35,478 nucleotides of DNA from Muribaculaceae bacterium (GTDB lineage: Bacteria; Bacteroidota; Bacteroidia; Bacteroidales; Muribaculaceae), in NCBI GenBank assembly GCA_017391675.1, contig JAFOXR010000038.1, forward strand, positions 1-35,478. Reading direction: 5' to 3'. Positions 18,162 through 26,798 of the stretch are shown one piece after another. Under the pieces are notes generated by a model. That model was given only the letters and a program-made list of their open reading frames with translations, was not told the DNA's origin and did no database searches. The position numbers were made by a program, and so were the translations under genes. Position 1 is the first letter of the stretch. Each line of letters begins with the position of its first letter.

Positions 18162-19709
18162 TTATTTAGCAAAGCTTACGGCACGAGTTTCACGAATCAC
18201 TGTGATTCTCACTTGTCCCGGATATGTCATTTCATCTTGAATCTTCTTAGCGATTTCAGCCGACAATTGTTCTGTCTGAGCATCGTCAATCTTATCTGCA
18301 CCTACAATCACACGCAACTCTCTACCTGCTTGTATAGCATAGGTCTTAATCACGCCAGGATAAGATAGAGCAAGTTGCTCAAGATCATTCAAGCGCTTGA
18401 TATATGCTTCAACAACTTCGCGGCGAGCTCCTGGGCGAGCTCCTGAAATAGCATCACACACTTGTACGATTGGTGCTAGCAAACTTGTTGCCTCTTCCTC
18501 ATCATGGTGAGCACCGATAGCATTGCAGATGTCTGGTTTTTCCTTATACTTTTCAGCAAGTTTCATACCAAGCAATGCGTGTGGCAATTCAGGTTCTTCA
18601 TCAGGCACTTTACCGATATCGTGCAACAATCCTGCACGACGAGCTTTTTTAGGATTCAAGCCCAATTCAGATGCCATTATAGCACATAGATTGGCTGTTT
18701 CACGAGAGTGCTGAAGCAAATTCTGTCCGTAACTTGAACGGTACTTCATTTTTCCAACAAGTCGTATTAGTTCCGGATGCAATCCATGGATACCCAAATC
18801 GATTGCTGTACGCTTTCCTGTTTCAATAATTTCTTCCTCAACTTGCTTTTTAACCTTTGCAACCACCTCTTCAATTCTTGCAGGGTGAATACGGCCATCG
18901 GCTACAAGCTGATGCAGTGCAAGACGAGCAATTTCACGGCGCACTGGGTCAAATCCTGAAAGGACAATTGCCTCTGGAGTATCGTCTACGATAATTTCAA
19001 TACCTGTAGCTGCCTCTAGAGCACGGATATTACGGCCTTCACGACCAATAATGCGTCCCTTTATCTCATCGCTGTCAATATGGAATACTGTCACTGCATT
19101 TTCTATTGCAGTTTCAGTTGCCACGCGTTGAATTGATTGAACTACAATACGCTTAGCTTCCTTGTTAGCTGTCATTTTTGCATCATCCATAATATCGTTA
19201 ATATAAGATGCAGCAGCTGTTTTAGCTTCATCTTTCAACGATTCCACAAGTTTTTCCTTTGCTTCTTCAGCCGACATTCCAGATACATGCTCAAGAGTTT
19301 CCAAGACGCTTTTATGCATTTTATCTAGTTCCTCTTTCTTGTTATCAACTTGTGCCAACTGGTTTTCAAGATTAGCCTTCAAAGCATCATTTTCATTCTT
19401 CTTGCGTTGAATTTCCGACTGCTGCTGATTAAGCTGCAATTCGCGTTGCTTCAATTTAGCTTCTACCGACTGAACTTTTGACAAACGCTGATTAGCTTGT
19501 TTCTCAGCCTCACTCTTGATTGCCATCTCAGCCTCTTTGGCTTCAATAATCTTATTCTTCTTTATAACTTCAGCCTCAAGCTTTGCTTCCTCTATAATGC
19601 TATTTGCTCGAGACTTAGCTATAATACGATTTATAATAAGTGTTCCTACGATACCCAGTGCCAATGTGGCTACTGCTATCAACACTACCGGTAATATACC
19701 TAATGTCAT
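18162..19709 (-). CDS. rny: Ribonuclease Y
   Basis: RNase Y is a membrane-anchored endoribonuclease that starts mRNA decay. The order of parts is textbook: one N-terminal membrane helix ([20 protein letters not shown]), a long coiled coil (about residues 28-170), a KH domain with [19 protein letters not shown], and an HD domain with the metal-binding HDIGK and [10 protein letters not shown]. The C-terminus ([18 protein letters not shown]) is typical. The 515-residue length matches the family. It is preceded by about 145 bases of structured leader after zapA and followed closely by the PSP1 gene, so it probably belongs to the same long unit. Confidence 0.97.
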   Translation of the reverse strand: MTLGILPVVLIAVATLALGIVGTLIINRIIAKSRANSIIEEAKLEAEVIKKNKIIEAKEAEMAIKSEAEKQANQRLSKVQSVEAKLKQRELQLNQQQSEIQRKKNENDALKANLENQLAQVDNKKEELDKMHKSVLETLEHVSGMSAEEAKEKLVESLKDEAKTAAASYINDIMDDAKMTANKEAKRIVVQSIQRVATETAIENAVTVFHIDSDEIKGRIIGREGRNIRALEAATGIEIIVDDTPEAIVLSGFDPVRREIARLALHQLVADGRIHPARIEEVVAKVKKQVEEEIIETGKRTAIDLGIHGLHPELIRLVGKMKYRSSYGQNLLQHSRETANLCAIMASELGLNPKKARRAGLLHDIGKVPDEEPELPHALLGMKLAEKYKEKPDICNAIGAHHDEEEATSLLAPIVQVCDAISGARPGARREVVEAYIKRLNDLEQLALSYPGVIKTYAIQAGRELRVIVGADKIDDAQTEQLSAEIAKKIQDEMTYPGQVRITVIRETRAVSFAK

Positions 19710-19739
19710 ATTTGTTTGTTTTTTTAAAAGTTATTATAT

Positions 19740-19854
19740 AAAAAAAGCACTTATCAACGCACTTGCAACACTATTGCAAACACATTAAAAAGTGCAGGTT
19801 TAATTCATCGTAAATACATGATACACTGCCTCTTGAGCGTGATCATAATTTTCA
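19740..19854 (-). ncRNA. Structured leader or small RNA between zapA and rny (possible 6S-like RNA)
   Basis: On the minus strand, after the zapA stop, the sequence can fold. GATCACGC near the 5' side pairs with GCGTTGAT near the 3' side with one bulge. Inside, GCAC pairs with GTGC, and a hairpin forms from two TTGCAA arms around TAGTG. The 3' end, AAGTGC plus seven T, can also pair with the earlier GCACTT to give a terminator-like form. In gammaproteobacteria the 6S RNA gene ssrS lies right after zapA, so the position is suggestive. I cannot confirm homology by eye. An mRNA leader or attenuator for rny is the main alternative. Confidence 0.35.
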
Positions 19855-20163
19855 TTATCCGTCTTCTCGCTGTACTTTCACGAGTATATCGTTAAGTTTT
19901 TGCTCAAAGCCCGTAAGTATATCATTTACTTCATCATTACGCGTATTCGCTTCGATATATAATCTAGCAAATTGGAATGCTATTCTTGCCATTACTTCTT
20001 CCGAAGATAACTTATCAAATTTTGTCTTCCAAGCACCCCACAATTTATTTACCGATTGTTCCGCTTTACGGTAAACATCAATATCTGATTGTCTTACTGA
20101 CAATGGCACATTTTTCACATCGCCGAGACATATCCATATTTTTTGTTTATCATCTTCAGCCAT
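19855..20163 (-). CDS. zapA: Cell division protein ZapA
   Basis: ZapA binds FtsZ and bundles its filaments at the division site. The 102-residue product has the family layout: a short beta-rich N-terminal head (IWICLGDVKNVPLSVRQSDIDVYRKAEQSVN) with the conserved Arg/Lys near the end of the head, then a helical coiled coil (MARIAFQFARLYIEANTR, ILTGFEQKLNDIL). It begins 4 bases after the stop of the coiled-coil gene upstream, a pairing common in Bacteroidota. The ATG at 20161-20163 is the only sensible start. Confidence 0.85.
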   Translation of the reverse strand: MAEDDKQKIWICLGDVKNVPLSVRQSDIDVYRKAEQSVNKLWGAWKTKFDKLSSEEVMARIAFQFARLYIEANTRNDEVNDILTGFEQKLNDILVKVQREDG

Positions 20164-20167
20164 AGCA

Positions 20168-20458
20168 TCAAGTTAATTGTGAGATACATTTATCCACGTC
20201 CCGCACTAATTGGCTTATTATGGACTTACTTTCCGCCAGTTGCTCTTGCGATGGAGCTATAGAACGGGCAAGCTTCAGATACTCATTGTCCTGACGAAGT
20301 TGCTCCACTTCTTTTCTCAACGCCATTATTTCATTACGCAAACTGGCTATTTCCTTTTCTGCATTCGCCCTATCTTCCTCAAGCGCATGGTACTTTTCCA
20401 CCAGCACGCTCGACTTTGTAAGAATCCTTTCTACGACAGAATGCAAATCGGTTGCCAT
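20168..20458 (-). CDS. Small coiled-coil protein, ZapB-like, partner of ZapA
   Basis: The 96-residue product is almost entirely a predicted coiled coil. The heptad-rich stretch EKEIASLRNEIMALRKEVEQ extends to about residue 62, followed by a short second helix (EQLAESKSIISQLVRDVDKCISQL). There is no signal peptide or membrane segment. In proteobacteria ZapB is a small coiled coil that works with ZapA at the Z-ring. Size, fold and position directly upstream of zapA suggest the same role here, but sequence similarity of coiled coils is weak evidence. It is the first gene after the promoter at 20478-20508. Confidence 0.75.
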   Translation of the reverse strand: MATDLHSVVERILTKSSVLVEKYHALEEDRANAEKEIASLRNEIMALRKEVEQLRQDNEYLKLARSIAPSQEQLAESKSIISQLVRDVDKCISQLT

Positions 20459-20477
20459 CTTTTAATCCAATTTTTTA

Positions 20478-20508
20478 CAAATGTAGCATTTTTTCTCGCA
20501 TTCCGCAA
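20478..20508 (-). promoter_or_regulatory. Promoter of the zapB-zapA-rny run
   Basis: On the minus strand a TTG (20506-20508) lies 20 bases before TACATTTG (20478-20485), matching the Bacteroidetes -33/-7 layout. The -7 box ends 19 bases before the zapB-like ATG. The rest of 20509-20590 is AT-rich, with no gene. Confidence 0.65.
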
Positions 20509-20590
20509 TATTTATGCAACAAAAAAACACCATTGCTCAAAATATCATCATAAAAAAATCTTTAAGCACTTTCTTTTCGGCTCTATTCAT

Positions 20591-21523
20591 CTAGAAAGGC
20601 TTGCGATACTTATCATCACTGCCATCTTCCAAAATGCTCAGATAGCTCTGGTATCGCGATTCGCTTATGTAATGATTTTCTACGGCATCACGCACGGCAC
20701 AGCCTGGCTCATGTGTATGCGTACAGTTATTGTATTTGCAGTTTGCCGAGATCTTAAATATTTCCTTAAAATAGTGAGCCACTTCTGCTTTATCAAAGTC
20801 TATTGTTCCAAATCCTTTAACCCCAGGAGTATCTATCACACTGCCACCTCCTGGCAAATCAAACATTTCGGAGAAAGTTGTGGTGTGCATACCAGTGTGA
20901 TGCGATTCCGACACATTACCCGTTTTCAAATTTAGACCTGGCAACACCAAATTTATTATTGATGACTTTCCTACTCCAGAATTACCCGACAGTAATGTAA
21001 CTTTACCAGCCAAGGCCTGTTGCAATTCTTCCAAGCCATCACCTGCCAAGGCATTCATTTTAATAACCTTATATCCTATTATCTCATAAAGACTCTTGAC
21101 TGCTTCAAGATAATCATGGTCATCAGCATCAGAAAGAAGGTCAACCTTATTAATCACAATCACAACCGGAACATTATATGCCTCGGCTGTAGCAAGAAAG
21201 CGATCAATAAATGTTGTATTCGTCACAGGTTCCTTAAGCGTAACAATAAGCAAAGCCTGATCAATGTTCGACGCCAATATTTGCGACTCTTTTGAGAGGT
21301 TTGATGCTTTTCTTATTATATAGTTGCGCCTTGGTTCAATGCCGATAATATAGGAAGCATCATCTTTCACAGCAACTTCCACCATATCGCCCACTGCCAC
21401 AGGATTGGTTGTGCGAATCCCTTTCAATCTGAAATTGCCTTTTATCTTGCAATTCACAATGCTGCCATCATCTATCTTAACGACATACCAGCTACCTGTA
21501 TTTTTTATCACAAGTCCTTTCAT
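20591..21523 (-). CDS. rsgA: Ribosome small subunit-dependent GTPase RsgA
   Basis: RsgA checks late maturation of the 30S ribosomal subunit. The N-terminal OB fold (about 1-65) is followed by the circularly permuted GTPase: G4 motif NKVDLL first, then G1 [15 protein letters not shown], then G3 [10 protein letters not shown]. The C-terminal zinc site has C-x4-C-x-H-x5-C spacing ([14 protein letters not shown]). Length is 310 residues, typical. The start is the ATG at 21521-21523. Its promoter box ends only 6 bases upstream, so the mRNA should be nearly leaderless. It stands alone with its own promoter. Confidence 0.96.
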   Translation of the reverse strand: MKGLVIKNTGSWYVVKIDDGSIVNCKIKGNFRLKGIRTTNPVAVGDMVEVAVKDDASYIIGIEPRRNYIIRKASNLSKESQILASNIDQALLIVTLKEPVTNTTFIDRFLATAEAYNVPVVIVINKVDLLSDADDHDYLEAVKSLYEIIGYKVIKMNALAGDGLEELQQALAGKVTLLSGNSGVGKSSIINLVLPGLNLKTGNVSESHHTGMHTTTFSEMFDLPGGGSVIDTPGVKGFGTIDFDKAEVAHYFKEIFKISANCKYNNCTHTHEPGCAVRDAVENHYISESRYQSYLSILEDGSDDKYRKPF

Positions 21524-21529
21524 AATTCA

Positions 21530-21559
21530 CAAAGATACAAACGAATCAATAATCCACAA
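21530..21559 (-). promoter_or_regulatory. Promoter of rsgA with almost no leader
   Basis: On the minus strand TTG (21557-21559), a 19-base spacer and TATCTTTG (21530-21537) match the Bacteroidetes consensus very well. The box ends 6 bases before the rsgA ATG, so transcription should start at or within a few bases of the start codon. Confidence 0.75.
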
Positions 21560-21679
21560 AATATTACTGAACATATCAGCGGCAATCGCATTTATGCGTT
21601 ATTATGCACTTAAATAATGCATCATAATGCCACAAAACACACATTTTCAACGAAAAAGCGATTTTTTCTTACAGTAAAA

Positions 21680-21711
21680 TTGTTTTTATTTCCAGAATTT
21701 ATGTAATTTTG
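21680..21711 (+). promoter_or_regulatory. Promoter of the small winged-helix gene
   Basis: TTG (21680-21682), a 21-base spacer and TAATTTTG (21704-21711) match the phylum's promoter pattern, about 62 bases before the ATG at 21774. Confidence 0.65.
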
Positions 21712-21773
21712 CACCTGAATTTGAGAAAATACACTAAACGAAAGTTTTATTGTTAAACTATTTTTTTAAGAAA

Positions 21774-21974
21774 ATGAACGTAGAAATTATTGGCGAATGG
21801 GCTGGCAAAACTTGGACAGCTCTAAACGAACAAGGTACTCTAAGTATGAAAGGTTTAAAGAAAGCTACTAAGCTAAAGGAAAAGGAACTTTATGCAGCAA
21901 TCGGTTGGTTGGCTCGCGAAGGCAAACTTAACATTAGCGAAGCAGAAGAAGAAATTATGATATCACTAATCTGA
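21774..21974 (+). CDS. Small winged helix-turn-helix protein (DUF2582-like)
   Basis: The 66-residue product is a single small domain: MNVEIIGEWAGKTWTALNEQ, then LSMKGLKKATKLKEKELYAA, then IGWLAREGKLNISEAEEE. This fits the winged helix-turn-helix family formerly DUF2582, found in Bacteroidota and some archaea. The recognition helix would be the LKEKELYAAIGWLARE segment. The true start is the ATG at 21774; longer in-frame versions lack support. It has its own promoter and a strong terminator, so it is monocistronic. Whether it binds DNA or acts as a protein adaptor is unknown. Confidence 0.82.
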   Translation: MNVEIIGEWAGKTWTALNEQGTLSMKGLKKATKLKEKELYAAIGWLAREGKLNISEAEEEIMISLI

Positions 21975-22011
21975 TATACAATTTCATTTGATTTTAATTA
22001 AAACTCTATAG

Positions 22012-22050
22012 AAGAAAGGGAAAGCCGATACTGGTTTTCCCTTTCTTTGT
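22012..22050 (+). terminator. Intrinsic terminator after the winged-helix gene
   Basis: A 12-bp stem (22012-22023 with 22036-22047, AAGAAAGGGAAA against TTTCCCTTTCTT), extended inside by a GCC/GG pairing, is followed by TGTTTTAATTT. Confidence 0.85.
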
Positions 22051-22079
22051 TTTAATTTACTGGCTCTATAAGTTCTTAA

Positions 22080-22110
22080 TTGCAATAATGACAATATTTC
22101 ACTACATTTG
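22080..22110 (+). promoter_or_regulatory. Promoter of purT
   Basis: TTG (22080-22082), a 20-base spacer and TACATTTG (22103-22110) match the phylum consensus, 38 bases before the purT ATG. Confidence 0.65.
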
Positions 22111-22148
22111 CATCAATAATACTAAATAATTAATAAACTATACTTAAT

Positions 22149-23342
22149 ATGGCTAAAATTGGCTCAGTTATGACCAACATCGGTCGCAAAGCATTGCTTC
22201 TAGGAAGCGGTGAGCTTGGTAAAGAGGTAGCAATTGAACTTATGCGCATGGGCGTTGAAGTCGTAGCTTGCGACAAATACCCTAATGCTCCTGCAATGCA
22301 GGTTGCACATCATTTCCATGTATTTAACATGCTTGACGGAGAAAAGCTTCGTGAAATTATCGAACTTGAAAAGCCCGATCACATCATTCCCGAAGTTGAA
22401 GCGATCGCAACCCCAGTACTTGTTCAGCTTGAAAAAGAAGGTTACAATGTTACCCCTACCGCTAACGCTGCATGGCTAACAATGAACCGCGAAGGCATTC
22501 GCCGCTTAGCTGCCGAAGAACTTGGCATAACAACTTCTAGATATAAATTCGCTTCCGACAAGGAAGAGTTCCTGCAAGCAGTAGAAGAAATAGGCATACC
22601 TTGCGTTGTTAAACCTATCATGAGTTCTTCTGGACACGGACAAAGCACAATCAAAAAGCAGGAAGATATTGAAAAGGCATGGAAAATTGCACAAGAAGGC
22701 GGACGCGCAGGTGCTGGTAGAGTAATCGTTGAAGGTTTTGTTGACTTTGATTACGAAATCACATTGCTAACAGTGCGCAATATCGCTGGCACACAATACT
22801 GCGAACCTATAGGCCATATTCAAATCGACGGAGACTACCGTTATTCATGGCAACCTCAACCAATGACTACAGCAGCATTGGCTAAAGCTCAAGAAATTGC
22901 AAAGAAGGTTACCGATGCACTTGGAGGATATGGCATTTTCGGAGTTGAGATGTTCATCAAGGGTAATGATGTTATTTTCAGCGAAGTATCTCCTCGTCCT
23001 CACGACACAGGTATGGTGACAATGATTTCTCAAGACCAAAGCGAATTCGCTCTACACGCAAGAGCTCTTCTAGGATTGCCTATCCCATCTATCAGTTTCT
23101 ACGGACCATCGGCCTCTCGCGCTGTTGTAGTTGAAGGCGAAACCAACCGCATTGAATTCGACAACCTGGAAAATGTTCTTGCTGAACCTGGAGTTCAAAT
23201 GAGAATTTTCGGTAAACCAGAAATTAATGGACACCGCCGCATGGGTGTAATTCTAGCTACCGACGAATCGGTTGAAGCAGCACGCGCTAAAGCGGAAAGA
23301 GCTTATGAAAAGTTAACTGTAAATGTTCTTCCAAAAGAATAA
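22149..23342 (+). CDS. purT: Formate-dependent phosphoribosylglycinamide formyltransferase
   Basis: PurT makes formyl-GAR from GAR, formate and ATP in purine synthesis, an alternative to folate-dependent PurN. The ATP-grasp layout is clear: an N-terminal preATP domain with [20 protein letters not shown] and the purine-specific [12 protein letters not shown]; the flexible loop [27 protein letters not shown]; and the metal-binding [18 protein letters not shown]. The 397-residue length equals that of E. coli PurT (about 392) within a few residues. The ATG at 22149 is well placed after the promoter. It is monocistronic, ending at a bidirectional terminator. Confidence 0.96.
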   Translation: MAKIGSVMTNIGRKALLLGSGELGKEVAIELMRMGVEVVACDKYPNAPAMQVAHHFHVFNMLDGEKLREIIELEKPDHIIPEVEAIATPVLVQLEKEGYNVTPTANAAWLTMNREGIRRLAAEELGITTSRYKFASDKEEFLQAVEEIGIPCVVKPIMSSSGHGQSTIKKQEDIEKAWKIAQEGGRAGAGRVIVEGFVDFDYEITLLTVRNIAGTQYCEPIGHIQIDGDYRYSWQPQPMTTAALAKAQEIAKKVTDALGGYGIFGVEMFIKGNDVIFSEVSPRPHDTGMVTMISQDQSEFALHARALLGLPIPSISFYGPSASRAVVVEGETNRIEFDNLENVLAEPGVQMRIFGKPEINGHRRMGVILATDESVEAARAKAERAYEKLTVNVLPKE

Positions 23343-23360
23343 GATTTTTCCACAACAACT

Positions 23361-23398
23361 AATAGAAAAGGCTTCCTGTACAGGAAGCCTTTTCTATT
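23361..23398. terminator. Bidirectional terminator between purT and the TlpA-like gene
   Basis: A perfect 38-bp palindrome (left half AATAGAAAAGGCTTCCTGT, mirrored on the right) with A/T-rich flanks serves both converging genes. Confidence 0.88.
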
Positions 23399-23417
23399 CT
23401 ATTTACAATATTCATTA

Positions 23418-24422
23418 TTATTTTGACATTGCTTCGTCTACAGCAGCCTTCAAGCTTTCGCCTTGCTTTCCGCGTGAAACGATTGTTCCGTCAGGTGCGA
23501 ACAATATGATATGAGGAATTCCAGAGATACCATACAAATCGGTAGGACCGCTTTGTGCATCAAGAATAACAGGCCATTTGATTTCAAGTTCTTCCATAGC
23601 TGTCTTAGTATCCTCTACCTTATCCCACACAGCAACACCTAGCACTGTAAGGCCTTTATCTTTGTGCGTTTCAAGAATTTCCTTTATAACTGGAATTTCG
23701 CGACGGCATGGACCGCACCAGCTTGCCCAGAAATCAACCAACACATAATTTCCCTTACCAACATAATCGGATAGCTTCTGTTCTGAACCATCGGCAGCTT
23801 TAACGCTAAAATCGCTGAACATTTTTCCCTCTGCAGTAAGTTCAAGCTGATTTAGCGCATTCATTTGCTTAGAGATACGAGTAAATTCTGTATAATAAGC
23901 AGGAGCTAGAGCTAGAGCTGAATCAAGTTGTTGCTTATTTTCATACTTATAATACATTGACTGAACAAAAGCATAATATCCTATAGGATTTTCCTTATTA
24001 GCTTCATATGCGTTATCCAATGCACCTAGATAATTCATGAACTTCTTTGATTCATCGGCTGTAGTATCCATCATTATCATACTCAGTTCATTACTCAATG
24101 CTTCAAGAGCATCATTCAACGCTGTACCTGTTGCAGTACCCTTTCCGTCTATTGCGATATCTCCCGGTTCAACTATAAATTGCACTCGGCCTTTTGACAA
24201 GCCAAGACGAGCAACAAATGGAGTCTCAACTACACCCTCAAAACGCACACAGCTGTTCTTTATTACAGCACTGTCTAGAGTTTCACCAGTATCATAGTTA
24301 AGAAGGTACGCCATTTTACCGTCATTATCACCATTATCAAATACTGCTGTAACTGAGTACTTGTTGTCACTGCACGACACCATTGCTAATGCTGCCAATG
24401 CACCAAAAAATAATTTCTTCAT
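23418..24422 (-). CDS. TlpA-like thioredoxin lipoprotein with DUF4369 N-terminal domain
   Basis: The start is the ATG at 24420-24422, giving 334 residues with a lipoprotein signal (MKKLFFGALAALAMVSC). Longer in-frame versions have no support. Residues about 25-125 resemble DUF4369 (VTAVFDNGDNDGKMAYLLNY, then GETLDSAVIKNSCVRFEGVV). The C-terminal thioredoxin-like domain (about 195-334) has the redox motif FWASWCGPCRREIP and the cis-proline segment GISGIPHIILFAPDG. Such proteins are attached to the periplasmic side of a membrane and reduce disulfides there; specific partners are not known. The gene has its own promoter and is separate from the RiPP locus next to it. Confidence 0.9.
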   Translation of the reverse strand: MKKLFFGALAALAMVSCSDNKYSVTAVFDNGDNDGKMAYLLNYDTGETLDSAVIKNSCVRFEGVVETPFVARLGLSKGRVQFIVEPGDIAIDGKGTATGTALNDALEALSNELSMIMMDTTADESKKFMNYLGALDNAYEANKENPIGYYAFVQSMYYKYENKQQLDSALALAPAYYTEFTRISKQMNALNQLELTAEGKMFSDFSVKAADGSEQKLSDYVGKGNYVLVDFWASWCGPCRREIPVIKEILETHKDKGLTVLGVAVWDKVEDTKTAMEELEIKWPVILDAQSGPTDLYGISGIPHIILFAPDGTIVSRGKQGESLKAAVDEAMSK

Positions 24423-24495
24423 GTCTCTCTTTATTTTATTATATAATCTACATTTATTTGCGAGCGTCTCATAACAAGACACACTCTCAAGAGTA

Positions 24496-24525
24496 CAAAG
24501 ATACACACACATTTTATTTTTTCAA
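24496..24525 (-). promoter_or_regulatory. Promoter of the TlpA-like lipoprotein gene
   Basis: On the minus strand TTG (24523-24525), a 19-base spacer and TATCTTTG (24496-24503) match the Bacteroidetes consensus well. The leader before the ATG is about 65-73 bases. The remaining bases up to the exporter stop codon at 24593 hold nothing I recognise. Confidence 0.7.
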
Positions 24526-24592
24526 GCACTCAACCACCAAATTCATTAATTTCACTTCGCGCTAAACATGCGCTAAACGCTATATCAGTCTT

Positions 24593-26785
24593 TTAATTTC
24601 CAAGCTCAAGTTGGTTTCTCACAAGGTTGAAATATGCTCCTCGTTGTGCAATGAGTGACTCGTGGTTGCCGGTTTCTGCCACTCTGCCACCTTCAAGCAC
24701 TATAATATTGTCGGCGTTCTTCACTGTGCTTAGTCGGTGTGCCACAATCACCACAGTACGACCTTTGTAAAATTCGTTCAAATTCTCAACAATGACTCTT
24801 TCATTCTTGGCATCAAGCGCATTTGTTGCCTCGTCAAGGAAGATGAAGGACGGATTCTTGTATACCGCCCTTGCTATAAGAATGCGCTGTTTTTGACCTT
24901 GGCTCAACCCTACTCCGTCTCTGCCTATTATGGTATTGAACTTCAATGGCAAACTCAGTATATAATCCTTGATACATGCCATTTCTGCTGCCTGTATCAT
25001 TCGTTGTTCATCAATCTCGCCGTCATCTACTGCAATATTCCTTGCTATGGATTCCGAGAAGATGACACCCTCCTGCATCACCACGCCGCATTGCCGTCTC
25101 CACCACTTCAGGCTGTATCGGTTTATATTCTCTCCAGCAATCGTAATATAGCCCTTGTTCACTGGATAAAACCCAAGCATAAGCTTTATAAGCGTGGTTT
25201 TTCCGCTTCCCGAAGCCCCTACAATGGCAGTAACCTTACCCTCGGGTATGTGTATATCTATGTCTTCTATAGTGTATTTGAGCGCATGCCGGTCATACTT
25301 GAAACTCACACCATCTATGACGATGTGACAAGGTGCCTCGGGGAACGCCGTAAGGTTTTCTTGTGGAGATTCCTCGTTTCGTCCCTCATGTATCTCATTG
25401 ATGCGCTCCAGAGATATTTTCACATCTTGCAGACTGTATATGAATGCCATGAATTGTTCCACTGGGGAATTTAGTTGACCGATGATGTACTGAATAGCCA
25501 GCATCGTACCGAGCGTGATATCCCCGTTGATTACCGCAGTGGCTGCAGTTGCCGTAATCACGATGTTTTTTATCTCGTTAAGAAGAACACTACCAGCCTC
25601 TTGTGTCTGTTGTAGCTTCAACGACTTCATCTGCACCGCAAACAGGTCGTTCTGCACCTGTTCCCATTCTGCTCTCCGTCTTCTCTCGCAATCCTGCAGT
25701 TTTATTTCCTGCATGTTGCTAATGAACTGGTAGGTTTTGTTCTGGTTAATAGCATGTTTCTCAAACTGTTCATAGTCCAGCACCTTTCTCCTTCCCAGGA
25801 ACACTGTTATCCATAATCCGTAAAGGACGCTTCCTGCAATGAAAATAGCGAATATAAGCCTGTCATATACCAAAAGTACCGCTCCGAAGACAATAAAACT
25901 CAAAATCGAAAAAAGCACATTCAACGCCTGTCCCGTGAGGAACGACTGCACCCGGTTGTGGTCGCCCATGCGTTGCATGAGATCGCCCATAAGTTTGGTG
26001 TCAAAAAACGCCATGGGCAGTTTCAGCAACTTTGCAAAAAAGTCGCTCACAAGCGAGATGTTTATTTTCATGGACACACTCAACAGAATCCTGCTCCGCA
26101 TAAATCCTGCTGCTGCGCGTCCCAGCACTATCATCAACTCGCCTAACAGAATGAGCCACACCAGCCCGATGTCATTGTTTTTGATACCATTATCGACAAT
26201 TGCTTGAGTGAGAAATGGCATGAGCAATTGCAGAATGCACCCTATCACCAGCCCCAGTACAATAAGCGAAAAAGACGCTTGATACTTCTTGAAATATCCC
26301 ATAAGAAAGCGGAATGAGCGCTTTGACTCTTCACTGCTGTATTCCATAGCGTGAAATTCGGGCGTAGGCTCAAGAAACATGGCAATCCCTCTCTCCTCGT
26401 TGCCGGTCTTGTCGCTCACCCAGTACCTGATGAACTCCTCCCGGGAGTAAGTTACCAAGCCTTTCCCGGGATCGGCGATGCAGAATCTCTCTCCTTTCTT
26501 CACCTTATAAAGTACCACAAAATGGTTCTGCTTCCAGTGAAGAATGCAAGGCAGGTCTTCATTGTCCAACTGCTTAACGCTTAATTTTCCACATACGGTG
26601 CGCATTCCCAACTTTTTAGCTGCTGTGCTGATGCCTAGCAGTGACACCCCTTCGGCTGTAGCACTGCAAAACTCCGACAAGTAGTCCTGCGCGATTTTTT
26701 TTCCGTAGTGACAACACACCATCTGCAGACATGCGATGCCACACATCATAGAGTCGTGCTGCCGTATGAATGGAAATCCGCCCAT
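24593..26785 (-). CDS. C39 peptidase-containing ABC exporter (bacteriocin/RiPP type)
   Basis: This 730-residue protein combines leader removal and export. The N-terminal C39 protease (about 1-130) keeps the catalytic Cys15 (QHDSMMCGIACLQ), His (LHWKQNHFVVLYK) and Asp (FCIADPGKG). About six membrane helices span residues 165-450. The ATPase has Walker A (GASGSGKTTL), signature (LSQGQKQR), Walker B (FIFLDEAT) and the His switch (VAHRLST). Such exporters cut the leader after Gly-Gly and move the core across the inner membrane. The precursor gene nearby has exactly such a leader. It is the last gene of the locus, 13 bases after the outer membrane barrel gene. Parts of the gene look more GC-rich than the maturase gene upstream, suggesting mixed ancestry. 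Confidence 0.94.
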   Translation of the reverse strand: MGGFPFIRQHDSMMCGIACLQMVCCHYGKKIAQDYLSEFCSATAEGVSLLGISTAAKKLGMRTVCGKLSVKQLDNEDLPCILHWKQNHFVVLYKVKKGERFCIADPGKGLVTYSREEFIRYWVSDKTGNEERGIAMFLEPTPEFHAMEYSSEESKRSFRFLMGYFKKYQASFSLIVLGLVIGCILQLLMPFLTQAIVDNGIKNNDIGLVWLILLGELMIVLGRAAAGFMRSRILLSVSMKINISLVSDFFAKLLKLPMAFFDTKLMGDLMQRMGDHNRVQSFLTGQALNVLFSILSFIVFGAVLLVYDRLIFAIFIAGSVLYGLWITVFLGRRKVLDYEQFEKHAINQNKTYQFISNMQEIKLQDCERRRRAEWEQVQNDLFAVQMKSLKLQQTQEAGSVLLNEIKNIVITATAATAVINGDITLGTMLAIQYIIGQLNSPVEQFMAFIYSLQDVKISLERINEIHEGRNEESPQENLTAFPEAPCHIVIDGVSFKYDRHALKYTIEDIDIHIPEGKVTAIVGASGSGKTTLIKLMLGFYPVNKGYITIAGENINRYSLKWWRRQCGVVMQEGVIFSESIARNIAVDDGEIDEQRMIQAAEMACIKDYILSLPLKFNTIIGRDGVGLSQGQKQRILIARAVYKNPSFIFLDEATNALDAKNERVIVENLNEFYKGRTVVIVAHRLSTVKNADNIIVLEGGRVAETGNHESLIAQRGAYFNLVRNQLELGN

Positions 26786-26798
26786 AGTTGAAGTTATA

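Noticed and set aside
20210-20935. 241-codon open frame on the plus strand
   Set aside because: It crosses zapB-like and rsgA on the opposite strand and has no recognisable domain; it is a shadow.
23361-23398. Long perfect palindrome as a transposon end or attachment site
   Set aside because: It lies between two converging genes, with T-runs on both sides, so a bidirectional terminator explains it.
24737-25474. 245-codon open frame on the plus strand
   Set aside because: It lies opposite the conserved ATPase domain of the exporter, so it is a shadow.
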